This document shows positions 1 through 7,408 of a DNA stretch of 34,026 nt, one piece after another. How positions within the stretch are numbered: the first letter of the stretch is position 1; every line of letters begins with the position of its first letter. The stretch covers positions 1 through 34,026 of the forward strand of contig JACOEH010000051.1 of assembly GCA_024998685.1 (NCBI GenBank), given 5' to 3'. Under the pieces are notes generated by a model. It saw only the letters and a program-made list of their open reading frames with translations, was not told the DNA's origin and did not search any database. This DNA comes from Nitrospira sp. (GTDB lineage: Bacteria > Nitrospirota > Nitrospiria > Nitrospirales > Nitrospiraceae). Made by a program: the position numbers and the translations under genes.

Positions 1-165
1 GACAGAGAAGCCTATTGCGGACTGCTTTGCGAGGAGTTTTTCAGCAGACTGCTAGCTCGAATTTCATTTCTTGTGCTCTTGAATCCGAAGCATCTTGATT
101 CGTTTCCTATTGTGTGTATTATTCCGTGGCGCTCCGGCACTTGCCCCTGAGCGCATGTCTACTCC

Positions 166-567
166 TCAACGCGCAAAGACATCAGGCGATATGGCGAGAC
201 TGGGGAACGCCTTCAGGATCTGCCGGTCGGTCGTAACCAACGGTATTCCCAGATCTTGCGCGAGGGCTACAAACTCACAGTCATATGCCGAACACCCAGC
301 TCGATCAGCGAGCGTCAAAACATGGCGAGAGATCACGCTGTATTCGTATCCGGCTAACCATCGTTCTGCTTCATCAACAATGGAAAGCGCCTTGTCTATG
401 GCCAATACCTCTTTCCGGACTAGGCCGATCAGCGCATTCCGAAATTCTGAACGCCACAGTAACGGAACGGTCCACGTCGCATCGCACCTTAGTACGGCCT
501 CGCTCTCCTCTGTTCGTTCACCCTGGACATAAAGATAGATCAACAAATTCGTATCAGCCACGATCAT
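166..567 (-). CDS. vapC: PIN-domain toxin, VapC/FitB type
   Basis: A 133-residue protein that is essentially one PIN domain, expected to be a Mg-dependent endoribonuclease acting as the toxin of a type II toxin-antitoxin pair. The acidic residues of the fold are in place: D5 in the opening MIVADTNLL strand, E41 in RSEFRNAL, D96 in SAYDCEFVALA and D114 in VTTDRQIL. The length is normal for the family. The start codon overlaps the stop of the upstream antitoxin gene by four bases (ATGA), which indicates translational coupling and fixes the start. RNA target and activity cannot be read from the sequence. Confidence 0.9.
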   Translation of the reverse strand: MIVADTNLLIYLYVQGERTEESEAVLRCDATWTVPLLWRSEFRNALIGLVRKEVLAIDKALSIVDEAERWLAGYEYSVISRHVLTLADRAGCSAYDCEFVALAQDLGIPLVTTDRQILKAFPSLAISPDVFAR

Positions 568-806
568 GACCGACCGACCGCCTTCAGTTCTTTGAGGAGG
601 CGATCGGTCAATTTCAGCCCTTTGGGAATTTGGCGAATGGCTCGCGCTCTTGCCAGCAATGTGTCGGCATCAACCGGCACGCTCTGTGTCATCTGTTCCA
701 GATACGAGATAACCTGAAAGTTCAGGCTCCGATGCTGAGCTGCCGCCTGCTGTTTGAGTCGTTTCACCAATGGTTCTGGAATGTTCTTGATGGTCAAGCT
801 CGCCAT
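564..806 (-). CDS. Ribbon-helix-helix antitoxin (FitA/VapB-like)
   Basis: An 80-residue partner of the downstream PIN toxin. The N-terminus (MASLTIKNIPEPLVKRLKQQ) has the strand-helix pattern of a ribbon-helix-helix DNA-binding domain of the Arc/FitA type, followed by a second helix around residues 25-42. The basic C-terminal tail (PKGLKLTDRLLKELKAVG) is the part that would wrap the toxin. The gene is first in a two-gene operon and overlaps the toxin gene by four bases. An inverted repeat 25 bases upstream of its start is a plausible autoregulatory operator. Antitoxins of this size are often poorly conserved, so the subfamily is less certain than the role. Confidence 0.85.
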   Translation of the reverse strand: MASLTIKNIPEPLVKRLKQQAAAQHRSLNFQVISYLEQMTQSVPVDADTLLARARAIRQIPKGLKLTDRLLKELKAVGRS

Positions 807-830
807 AGATTGCCCTCATGGTTCCATATT

Positions 831-847
831 GCATCCGTTATGGATGC
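831..847. promoter_or_regulatory. Candidate operator of the toxin-antitoxin operon
   Basis: A perfect 6-bp inverted repeat, GCATCC-GTTAT-GGATGC, lies just upstream of the antitoxin start codon at 806. VapBC/FitAB complexes commonly bind such repeats to repress their own operon. The repeat is seen directly; binding is inferred. Confidence 0.45.
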
Positions 848-897
848 TATCCCGATCATGACGATCCCGTCAAGCGAGAAGAGCAGAGGGCAATCTC

Positions 898-1929
898 TCA
901 ATCCCCCACCTGTCCTTGCTGGAACAGCTGGTTCATGATCTGATTCTTTTTCTCGGGATCGCGATAGTACTTCAGCGCCTTGGTATAGTTTTCCATCGCG
1001 CTCTGGCGCTTCCCCCGCAAGGCATAGATTTCAGCGATCCCGTGATAAGCTCGTGCATCCTCCTCATTGCACTTGAGCGCTCGGCTGAAGATATCCGCCG
1101 CTTCTTGAAGCCGCTGTTTGCCTAGTGCGAGCCAACCGAGCGCGGAATGGGCTGCGCCAAAGTCCGGATCGGCATTGAGGGCGTCTTGATAACTCTTGTG
1201 CGCCAAGTCCAGCCGCCCGCGCATTTCGTAGAGTCCACCCAGCGCGAAGTGGACTTCGGCGTCCTGTGGGTTCAGTTTCAAGGCCGTCTTGTAGGATTGC
1301 AACGCCGGTTCCATTTTCCCCTGTTCTGCAAGCGCGCAGGCGAGATTGGAATGTGCCGCCGAATCGTTGGGAGCGAGCTTGACCACCTCCCGGTATTCTT
1401 TGATCGCCATCTCCAGCCGCCCTTGGTCTTGATATGCGACTCCCAGATTCATTCGTGCCGGTGCAAAGTCCGGCGCCAGCCGGACGGCTTCACGATACTC
1501 CTTGATTGCCATTTCAAGATGGCCGGCGCGTTCGTGAATCTGTGCCAGAAAGTAATGCGGATAAGCAGATTGTGGGAGTAACCGAGCGGCTTCCGCGTAT
1601 AGTCTCATGGATTGCTCGGATTGACCCGATTGCGCCAAAACAAGGCCCATAACCAAATAGGTGTAGCCACTGTCCGTATGCCCATCGAGCAGATTCTTCA
1701 CCCACGTTTGCACGGTCGCGATGTCCTTCTCAGCTTCCAAGCAGAGCGCATGGGCTTTCCAGGCATCGGCGAACCGACCCTGCAAGAGATACACGACGTT
1801 TCGTGCGAAGAGAGGACGTGGATCTTTCGCTCCTTCCGGATCTCGACTCCAAGCCAACGACTCGGCGAACAAAGTGTCCCATGCTCCGGCCACGATCGCG
1901 GCTTCGCATTGTTGCTGGTAGGTGCTCAT
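898..1929 (-). CDS. Tetratricopeptide-repeat protein
   Basis: A 343-residue protein whose residues from about 100 to 330 form at least six consecutive 34-residue TPR units with the usual pattern (for example AHSNLACALAEQGKMEPAL, followed by P-rich turns such as LNPQDAEVHF). Two adjacent units share the phrase GHLEMAIKEYREAV / GRLEMAIKEYREVV, a sign of recent internal duplication. There is no signal peptide or membrane segment, so it is probably a cytoplasmic scaffold; the partner is unknown. It starts 15 bases after the ThyX-like gene on the same strand and is probably co-transcribed with it. No strong ribosome binding site is visible. Confidence 0.85.
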   Translation of the reverse strand: MSTYQQQCEAAIVAGAWDTLFAESLAWSRDPEGAKDPRPLFARNVVYLLQGRFADAWKAHALCLEAEKDIATVQTWVKNLLDGHTDSGYTYLVMGLVLAQSGQSEQSMRLYAEAARLLPQSAYPHYFLAQIHERAGHLEMAIKEYREAVRLAPDFAPARMNLGVAYQDQGRLEMAIKEYREVVKLAPNDSAAHSNLACALAEQGKMEPALQSYKTALKLNPQDAEVHFALGGLYEMRGRLDLAHKSYQDALNADPDFGAAHSALGWLALGKQRLQEAADIFSRALKCNEEDARAYHGIAEIYALRGKRQSAMENYTKALKYYRDPEKKNQIMNQLFQQGQVGD

Positions 1930-1944
1930 CTGAGAGACAACGCC

Positions 1945-3432
1945 TTATCTAGTCAATGCATCGTCGATATCGGGTGGCGTCGCGTGGATTTGTTCACCGA
2001 GGTAGGGATAGCGTTGGGTGAGCTGCTGTTTCATCTTCCAAGCGACGGCTCGGTAGGACCAGTGCCCTTTGACGCCGGACCGTAGCTTGCTGATGTATTC
2101 CGCTTCTGCATAATCCATTTTAAACAAACACCGTACTTTGAAGCCAAACGGAATGGCGTAGAGTGATGCTTCCTGATCCTTTTTCTTGAGCGACTCGATA
2201 TCCTGACGTACGGCATCCATCGCCTGCCGATACTCCTGATCCAGCCCTGCCTCAATAAGCGGCGGTGGGACATCATAGCCGTGAAGAGTCGTGAAGTTTT
2301 GTTGCACTTGCTGACACCGTCGATGGCGGTGCATATCTCGCCAGGCCCCGATGTCCATGAGGATATCGAAGTTGAATGCATAACCGCTGCGGAACTCTTT
2401 GATGAGTTCATCATACGGTCCGCGCTGTCTGGTGGCCACCTCGATGGTCGCTCGTTTCTCCTTCTCGGACCACTCCTTCACAACGTCGAGGATCTTCCGG
2501 TATGGGGCCTGCAACACGCGATAGAGGAGCGTCGTGACGATTTCGTCGAGCGGATGATGTGGGTCAATCAGCTCGGCCGACTCCACGGCACCCCATGCCC
2601 CAGGCTGATCCAACCCTGTGTCGCGTAGTACTCCCTTCGCATGGCGAGCCAAATCGGAGTAGACGGATTCCTGATAGGCATTCGCCTTTGCATGCCGTGC
2701 CAGCGTGGGCGCCAGAGGATCGTTCAAGCCGGAGGTCTGACCACAGAGTTCGCTCCACAGATTCACCGGCGGCCGTTGGCAGGCCTCTTTCAAATCTTCA
2801 CCGATCGCCCGCAGTTCCGGTAATTGAGACGATAACAGGCGCGTCATCTGCTTTTCCAACGTCCGGATACTGACGACTTGTCCGACGTTGGTCTTGGCCG
2901 CAAGAGGAAGTAGGTAACGGGTGACATCAAAGGCGCGTGCCGCGATCGTCCGTTGATAATCGGTCTGTTTCATGGACTCCGGACGTGGATCCCGTTCAGA
3001 GAGATACGCGATCAAGGGATCGTGCAGCAATCGATAAATTTCAGACAGACTGCGGAGAATGCCTTCATAGACCGCCTCGGTTTCGCTCCCTCGAATCTGG
3101 CCCGGCACAAACCACCGGCTCGCGGCAAAATTTTGATAGCGGCTCGATTTCGCCTGGCCGTCCCAGAGCGGCTCGTCCTCCAAGCGTATGGCGGCGAGTT
3201 CCGAGATCTCTTCACAACAGATAATGACGTGGCCGAGATCAGCGATTGACGCATGACCGTAATCGAAATAAAACTGTTCCCAGAACTTTTCCGAGGAATG
3301 TCCATGAACCCACCGGATGCTCTGTTCTATGGAATCCGGCGATCGGCTGTAGCGCGCCAGTGCGTATGCAGATTTCTCCGGCGGCATGGGAGCGATGGCC
3401 ACGACCCGGCGACCTGATTGATCCTGACTCAT
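1945..3432 (-). CDS. thyX: Tandem-domain ThyX-like protein (flavin-dependent thymidylate synthase family)
   Basis: The protein is 495 residues, about twice the usual ThyX length, and appears to be two fused ThyX-like halves. Canonical ThyX makes dTMP from dUMP using FAD, NADPH and methylene-THF, with a signature of RHR followed by S-x-R-Y. In the first half, YGHASIADLGH (58-68) aligns with the ThyX GHxxxxEH region and SSRYQ (96-100) with the SxRY end, but RHR is replaced by acidic residues (LEDEPLW). In the second half RHR is present (369-371) but the following Ser and Arg are missing (RCQQVQQNFTT). The start ATG at 3432 follows a candidate promoter. It may be a synthase with a composite active site, or a homologue with another role; the symbol reflects family only. 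Confidence 0.75.
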   Translation of the reverse strand: MSQDQSGRRVVAIAPMPPEKSAYALARYSRSPDSIEQSIRWVHGHSSEKFWEQFYFDYGHASIADLGHVIICCEEISELAAIRLEDEPLWDGQAKSSRYQNFAASRWFVPGQIRGSETEAVYEGILRSLSEIYRLLHDPLIAYLSERDPRPESMKQTDYQRTIAARAFDVTRYLLPLAAKTNVGQVVSIRTLEKQMTRLLSSQLPELRAIGEDLKEACQRPPVNLWSELCGQTSGLNDPLAPTLARHAKANAYQESVYSDLARHAKGVLRDTGLDQPGAWGAVESAELIDPHHPLDEIVTTLLYRVLQAPYRKILDVVKEWSEKEKRATIEVATRQRGPYDELIKEFRSGYAFNFDILMDIGAWRDMHRHRRCQQVQQNFTTLHGYDVPPPLIEAGLDQEYRQAMDAVRQDIESLKKKDQEASLYAIPFGFKVRCLFKMDYAEAEYISKLRSGVKGHWSYRAVAWKMKQQLTQRYPYLGEQIHATPPDIDDALTR

Positions 3433-3470
3433 AAACTATCTTTCATATCGCATTGAACTATAGGCCGCGC

Positions 3471-3499
3471 ACTATACCTCTCACATCAGTATGGCGCAA
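3471..3499 (-). promoter_or_regulatory. Candidate sigma-70 promoter for the ThyX-like gene
   Basis: Read on the minus strand: TTGCGC (3494-3499), a 17-bp spacer, then TATAGT (3471-3476), about 40 bases before the start codon at 3432. The -10 is close to consensus; the -35 is moderate. Confidence 0.4.
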
Positions 3500-3511
3500 G
3501 CTGCTGGTCCG

Positions 3512-3541
3512 TTGACTTGCCGCAGAAGCCGCCGCTATAGT
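3512..3541 (+). promoter_or_regulatory. Candidate sigma-70 promoter for hisS
   Basis: TTGACT (3512-3517), an 18-bp spacer, then TATAGT (3536-3541), about 48 bases before the hisS start. It sits back to back with the promoter of the divergent ThyX-like gene. Confidence 0.5.
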
Positions 3542-3589
3542 CCGCGCAAACTCTACTGTATTTAACATGCCTTCTAAGGAGATGATCGG

Positions 3590-4858
3590 GTGTCAATGAT
3601 CAAGGGGATCAAAGGTGTCAAAGATCTGTTGCCGGAAGAAACGCCCCGTTGGCGTCTCATTGAAGAGATAGCCAGGCGGTGGGCGGGCCGGTATGGATTT
3701 CATGAAATTCGCATTCCAATTTTTGAAGTGACAACTTTGTTTGCGCGGAGTATCGGCGCCTCGACCGATATCGTTGAGAAGGAAATGTATACCTTTCAGG
3801 ATCGGGACGGTACCTCTCTGACCCTTCGTCCTGAAGGGACTGCCGGGACAGTCCGAGCCTATATCGAGCACAATCGTGCCTCGATCCCCGTTCCTCAGAA
3901 GTATTTCTATTTCGGGCCCATGTTTCGTCACGAGCGTCCGCAAGCAGGACGCTTGCGGCAATTTCATCAGTTCGGCGTCGAGTCGCTTGGTATGGCTGAT
4001 CCCCAAGCTGACGTCGAAGTCATCGCCCTCCTCTGGCGAATCCTGTCTAACCTCGATCTACCCGGTCTCACTTTGGAGATTAATAACCTCGGCTATATCG
4101 CTGATCGAGACACCTATCGGCCCCATCTCGTGAGTTACCTCATGCAGTATGAATCCGATCTTTGTGCCAATTGTCGGCACCGTATTGAAACCAATCCTCT
4201 ACGCGTCCTGGATTGTAAAGTTCCTGAGTGCCGCACAATTACGGGAACCGCTCCCCGCTTAAGCGACTCTCTTTCAGAGACAGCTCGCTCGTACTTCACA
4301 AGAGTCTTATCTGGTCTTGATCTTGTGAAGATTCCGTACTCGTTGAATCATCGCCTCGTTCGAGGTCTTGATTACTATAACCTCACTACTTTCGAGGTCA
4401 CTGCAATCAACTTAGGCGCTCAGAATGCCGTGGGGGCAGGTGGACGCTATGATGGATTAGTTGAAACTCTCGGAGGACCGCCGACTCCGGCTGTGGGTTT
4501 TGCCATCGGCCTTGAAAGAATGTCCATGTTGCTGCCGACGGATGTAGTAAAAAAAGCAACGGACGATGTGACTATCTATGTTGCCGGATTCGGTGCTTAC
4601 GGTGCTGTAACTGGTCTCACGGCTCTTGAAGAACTTCGTCTTGCCGGCCTCCAAGCAGTCTCCGATTTTAGGTCCGTAACTTTGAAGGCTCACTTACGGC
4701 AAGCTGATCGTCTCGGATGTCGATTCACTCTCATCATCGGTGATGATGAGGTAGTAAAGGGGTCAGGCATCCTGCGTGATATGGAGACTAAAGTGCAGCA
4801 TGATGTCAGTCTCTCCATTATAGGTATTCAGATTCCCTCTCTCCTTACCGGTTCCTAA
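3590..4858 (+). CDS. hisS: Histidyl-tRNA synthetase
   Basis: A class II aminoacyl-tRNA synthetase that charges tRNA-His with histidine in the cytoplasm. At 422 residues it is the normal bacterial length. Visible signatures are motif 2 (YFGPMFRHERPQAGRLRQFH), the histidine-binding LVRGLDYYNLTTFEV segment and motif 3 (VGFAIGLERMSML), followed by a C-terminal anticodon-binding domain. The GTG start at 3590 is preferred because AAGGAG lies 8 bases before it; an ATG two codons later is too far from that site. Codon choice looks richer in A/T at third positions than in dnaN or gyrB. A stem-loop follows the stop. Confidence 0.97.
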   Translation: MSMIKGIKGVKDLLPEETPRWRLIEEIARRWAGRYGFHEIRIPIFEVTTLFARSIGASTDIVEKEMYTFQDRDGTSLTLRPEGTAGTVRAYIEHNRASIPVPQKYFYFGPMFRHERPQAGRLRQFHQFGVESLGMADPQADVEVIALLWRILSNLDLPGLTLEINNLGYIADRDTYRPHLVSYLMQYESDLCANCRHRIETNPLRVLDCKVPECRTITGTAPRLSDSLSETARSYFTRVLSGLDLVKIPYSLNHRLVRGLDYYNLTTFEVTAINLGAQNAVGAGGRYDGLVETLGGPPTPAVGFAIGLERMSMLLPTDVVKKATDDVTIYVAGFGAYGAVTGLTALEELRLAGLQAVSDFRSVTLKAHLRQADRLGCRFTLIIGDDEVVKGSGILRDMETKVQHDVSLSIIGIQIPSLLTGS

Positions 4859-4888
4859 AACGCATTTTTTCAAGTTGACTTTCCTCTG

Positions 4889-4917
4889 AAAACCTCATAC
4901 TCTCCCACCGAGGTTTT
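4889..4917. terminator. Stem-loop after hisS, possible terminator
   Basis: A perfect 8-bp inverted repeat, AAAACCTC (4889-4896) and GAGGTTTT (4910-4917), with a 13-base loop lies 30 bases after the hisS stop. The run of T is within the right arm, so it could act as a weak intrinsic terminator in either direction. Confidence 0.45.
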
Positions 4918-4952
4918 AAACTATAACTATATAAAATCAATCATAAATTCCT

Positions 4953-5273
4953 GTGGATTCAAAAAAGATAGGTTTTCTCATGGCTCTTCCCCCATCACAT
5001 ACCAGTGCTAAGACTGTTCATGATCTCGCACGGGCGGCCCTTAATGCAGGTCATGAGGTTTATTTGTACCTCATTGATGAAGGTGTGAAGAACATCCACA
5101 CCAACCACTACCGAGCTCTCGCACAGGCGGGAGCCCGTGTTTTTGCCTGTGCTTATGGATGTCAACAACATCACGTTCCAACGGCGACTCTTGATCCGAA
5201 GATGTCACTCTGTGGCCTTGTTATGCTGTCCGGAATCATTGATGCCTGTGATCCGTTTCTGTCGTTTACCTGA
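4953..5273 (+). CDS. DsrE/DsrF-like small protein
   Basis: A 106-residue protein with the DsrE-family fold pattern: an N-terminal strand (KKIGFLMALPP), a helix with DLARAALNAGHEVYLYLIDEGV, then a Cys-containing loop (FACAYGCQQHHVP). DsrE-family proteins relay sulfur as persulfides or, in many lineages, have no known role; the two loop cysteines are where a persulfide would sit. The GTG start at 4953 is the only start that keeps the first strand, but no good ribosome binding site precedes it. It lies between hisS and the candidate origin, 10 bases before a second gene of related type, suggesting a two-subunit complex. Confidence 0.75.
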   Translation: MDSKKIGFLMALPPSHTSAKTVHDLARAALNAGHEVYLYLIDEGVKNIHTNHYRALAQAGARVFACAYGCQQHHVPTATLDPKMSLCGLVMLSGIIDACDPFLSFT

Positions 5274-5283
5274 TCATCTTTTC

Positions 5284-5625
5284 ATGGCAAAAAATCTAGC
5301 CGTCGTTATTCAAGAAGATCCACGAAGGAGCCATCGGCCTGTCGAGGCTCTCCGCATTGCTCTTGGCCTTGCGTCAGGATCTCACATGACAACCGTGGTT
5401 CTGCTAGGTGAGGCGGTCCGGCTCCTGGGAGATGAGATCGACGACATCCGTGATGTAGAGATTCTTGAAAAGTATCTTCCCATGATTGAACAGCTCAAAA
5501 TCCCCTTTATACTCCCAGACGCATTGAATCAGATACCAGTTCGAGACGTATTCTCCATCAGACGAGAAACTGATGAAACTATTAAGAATTTTGTTCGATC
5601 CATAGACTGCGCACTCGTTTTTTGA
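5284..5625 (+). CDS. Second DsrE-like small protein
   Basis: A 113-residue protein starting at the ATG at 5284 (MAKNLAVVIQEDP). A longer in-frame extension back to 5137 would overlap most of the preceding gene and carries unrelated sequence, so it is rejected. The pattern of strand, helix (RRSHRPVEALRIALGLASGS), strand (MTTVVLLGEAVRLL) and IPFILPDALNQI is typical of the DsrE superfamily. It has only one Cys, near the C-terminus (SIDCALVF), so it is more likely a structural partner than a sulfur carrier. It is probably translated with the preceding gene. It is the last gene before the noncoding origin region. Confidence 0.7.
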   Translation: MAKNLAVVIQEDPRRSHRPVEALRIALGLASGSHMTTVVLLGEAVRLLGDEIDDIRDVEILEKYLPMIEQLKIPFILPDALNQIPVRDVFSIRRETDETIKNFVRSIDCALVF

Positions 5626-5994
5626 ATCTGGAGTTCTTTTATGCCGGTGGTCGTCTAATCTAAAGGGAATGGCGATAGTCCTTGAGAGCAAGCAAGCTAT
5701 GCCTCTATGACTCCGAAGTTTTATTAGAAAGAAAGTTAGGAGTCGGGGAAGTAGGAGTAGGGAAGTGAATAAAGAGAATAATTCTAAAAGTATTGATTTT
5801 ACTCATAAAATACCGGTTTATAATAAAGGATAACATTGGGGATTGGTTCTCTATGGAAGAGCTGCAACCTGTGAAAAGCTTGTGAAAAGGCAATAAGGGT
5901 TGGCGGTGGCCTCTTCACATAGCTCGACATGACCAGGTGTGGCATGGTATTCACCATCGCTTTTTAGCAAGCAGGTGGCCAGATTGAAGAATTG

Positions 5995-6003
5995 TTATCC
6001 ACA
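5995..6003 (+). promoter_or_regulatory. DnaA box (perfect consensus)
   Basis: TTATCCACA matches the TTATNCACA consensus exactly. It is paired with an inverted box two bases away, 39 bases before the dnaA start codon. Confidence 0.85.
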
Positions 6004-6005
6004 GG

Positions 6006-6014
6006 TGTGAATAA
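6006..6014 (-). promoter_or_regulatory. DnaA box (perfect consensus, inverted)
   Basis: TGTGAATAA is the reverse complement of TTATTCACA, an exact consensus box, head-to-head with the box at 5995-6003. Confidence 0.85.
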
Positions 6015-6017
6015 TCC

Positions 6018-6026
6018 TGTGTATAG
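6018..6026 (-). promoter_or_regulatory. DnaA box-like site (one mismatch)
   Basis: TGTGTATAG differs from the inverted consensus TGTGNATAA at the last base. It is the third site in a 32-bp cluster just before dnaA. Confidence 0.5.
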
Positions 6027-6041
6027 AAATTTTGAGATGTT

Positions 6042-7385
6042 ATGAGTATCGATATTGTTTGGCAGGATACACTGCAGTACATCCAAAAGAAGGTCCCGAA
6101 ACAGGTATATGACACATGGTTCATACCGGTTCACCTGGACCGGATTGAAAACTCTATAGCACACATTGGAGTTCCCAATAAATTTTTCGGAGAATGGTTG
6201 GATACTCATTATGGATCATTGCTGACAGAAGCCATGACCACGGCTCGCGGTGGAGAGCTGCTGACCGTGGCATTTACCGTCCGTGAGAAAGGAACTGCAC
6301 CACAGAGCGAACCCCAGACTCTCATGAATGGACCGCGCGGTGTCATGCAGTCCAAGCCTCGGCGGGGAATCCAGCTGAACCCAAAGTATATATTCAAGAA
6401 TTTTGTCGTTGGCGCCGGGAATCAATTTGCCCATGCGGCCTGCATGGCAGTTGCCGAGCAGCCCGGGCACACGTATAACCCGCTTTTTATTTACGGTGGT
6501 GTGGGATTAGGAAAGACTCACCTCTTAAACGCCATAGGAAATCATGTGGCTGAAAAGAGCGATCTGCGTATCGCGTACTTGACCACTGAACAATTTACCA
6601 ACGAGGTGATTAACTCCATTCGCTATGACAAGATGATGGATCTGCGAAAGCGCTATCGACATATCGATATGCTCATGATCGACGACATCCAGTTCCTGGT
6701 CGGGAAAGAACGGACGCAGGAAGAATTCTTCCATACGTTCAATGCCTTGTACGAGGGGCATAAACAGATTGTCCTCTCAAGCGATCGTTTTCCTAAAGAT
6801 ATGCCTGATATCGAAGAGCGTCTCCGATCTCGCTTCGAATGGGGGCTGATTGCGGACTTGCAGCCGCCCGATGTGGAGACTCGTATCGCCATCCTAAGAA
6901 AAAAATCAGAAGATGAGGGAGTCACACTGCCGGAAGACGTCGTCCAATTCCTATCGACCACCATGAAGAGCAATGTCCGCGAACTGGAAGGTAGCCTGGT
7001 TCGTTTAGGCGCCTATGCCTCGTTGACCGGGCAAGTGATAACCCTTGATCTTGCCAAGAATGTCCTCCGCGATCTCATCGGGGACAAGAAAAAGATCGTT
7101 GCGATGGATGATATTCAAGAGGCGGTCTGTGCGCAGTTTCATGTGAAGATGACGGAACTGAAATCCCGCCGTCGGAGCAAGACCCTCGTGCATCCTCGAC
7201 AGATCGCCATGTATCTGTGTCGCGAGCTGACCGACGCATCGTACCCTGAAATCGGGCGTCAATTCGGAGGCAAGGACCATACGACCATCATTCACGCCTG
7301 TCGCCAGGTTGCCAAGGCCAAGGAGACCGACACGATGTTGCAAACGACGATTGAAACATTAAAAGAGCAAATTCTTAGAAACTAA
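6042..7385 (+). CDS. dnaA: Chromosomal replication initiator DnaA
   Basis: A 447-residue initiator that binds DnaA boxes and opens oriC. The N-terminal domain I (MSIDIVWQDTLQYIQKKV) is followed by a short linker, the AAA+ domain with Walker A GGVGLGKTHLLNAIG near residue 152, Walker B LMIDDIQFLVGKERTQEEFF and an arginine-finger region (RLRSRFEWGL), then the C-terminal box-binding domain with the signature GKDHTTIIHACRQV. The length is normal. The ATG start is 15 bases after the last DnaA-box-like site, consistent with autoregulation. dnaN follows after a short gap, so the two are probably one operon. Confidence 0.98.
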   Translation: MSIDIVWQDTLQYIQKKVPKQVYDTWFIPVHLDRIENSIAHIGVPNKFFGEWLDTHYGSLLTEAMTTARGGELLTVAFTVREKGTAPQSEPQTLMNGPRGVMQSKPRRGIQLNPKYIFKNFVVGAGNQFAHAACMAVAEQPGHTYNPLFIYGGVGLGKTHLLNAIGNHVAEKSDLRIAYLTTEQFTNEVINSIRYDKMMDLRKRYRHIDMLMIDDIQFLVGKERTQEEFFHTFNALYEGHKQIVLSSDRFPKDMPDIEERLRSRFEWGLIADLQPPDVETRIAILRKKSEDEGVTLPEDVVQFLSTTMKSNVRELEGSLVRLGAYASLTGQVITLDLAKNVLRDLIGDKKKIVAMDDIQEAVCAQFHVKMTELKSRRRSKTLVHPRQIAMYLCRELTDASYPEIGRQFGGKDHTTIIHACRQVAKAKETDTMLQTTIETLKEQILRN

Positions 7386-7408
7386 GAGCTTGGTTGGGAG
7401 ACGTCTCC

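Larger units (their letters stand above)
5626..6041. other. Candidate chromosomal origin (oriC) upstream of dnaA
   Basis: This 416-bp stretch has no credible gene. It contains an AT-rich segment (about 5755-5835) suited to strand opening, two TGTGAAAAG sequences (5870-5878 and 5881-5889) that resemble weak DnaA sites, and two perfect consensus DnaA boxes plus one near-match directly before dnaA. Short repeated GTAGG/AGTAGGG runs lie at the left edge of the AT-rich part. The location between dsrE and dnaA, and the dnaA-dnaN-gyrB-gyrA order after it, are typical of bacterial origins. The boxes probably also autoregulate dnaA. Confidence 0.8.

Noticed and set aside
5137-5283. N-terminal extension of the second DsrE-like gene
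   Set aside because: It overlaps the first DsrE-like gene out of frame and adds unrelated sequence; the ATG at 5284 gives a normal family N-terminus.
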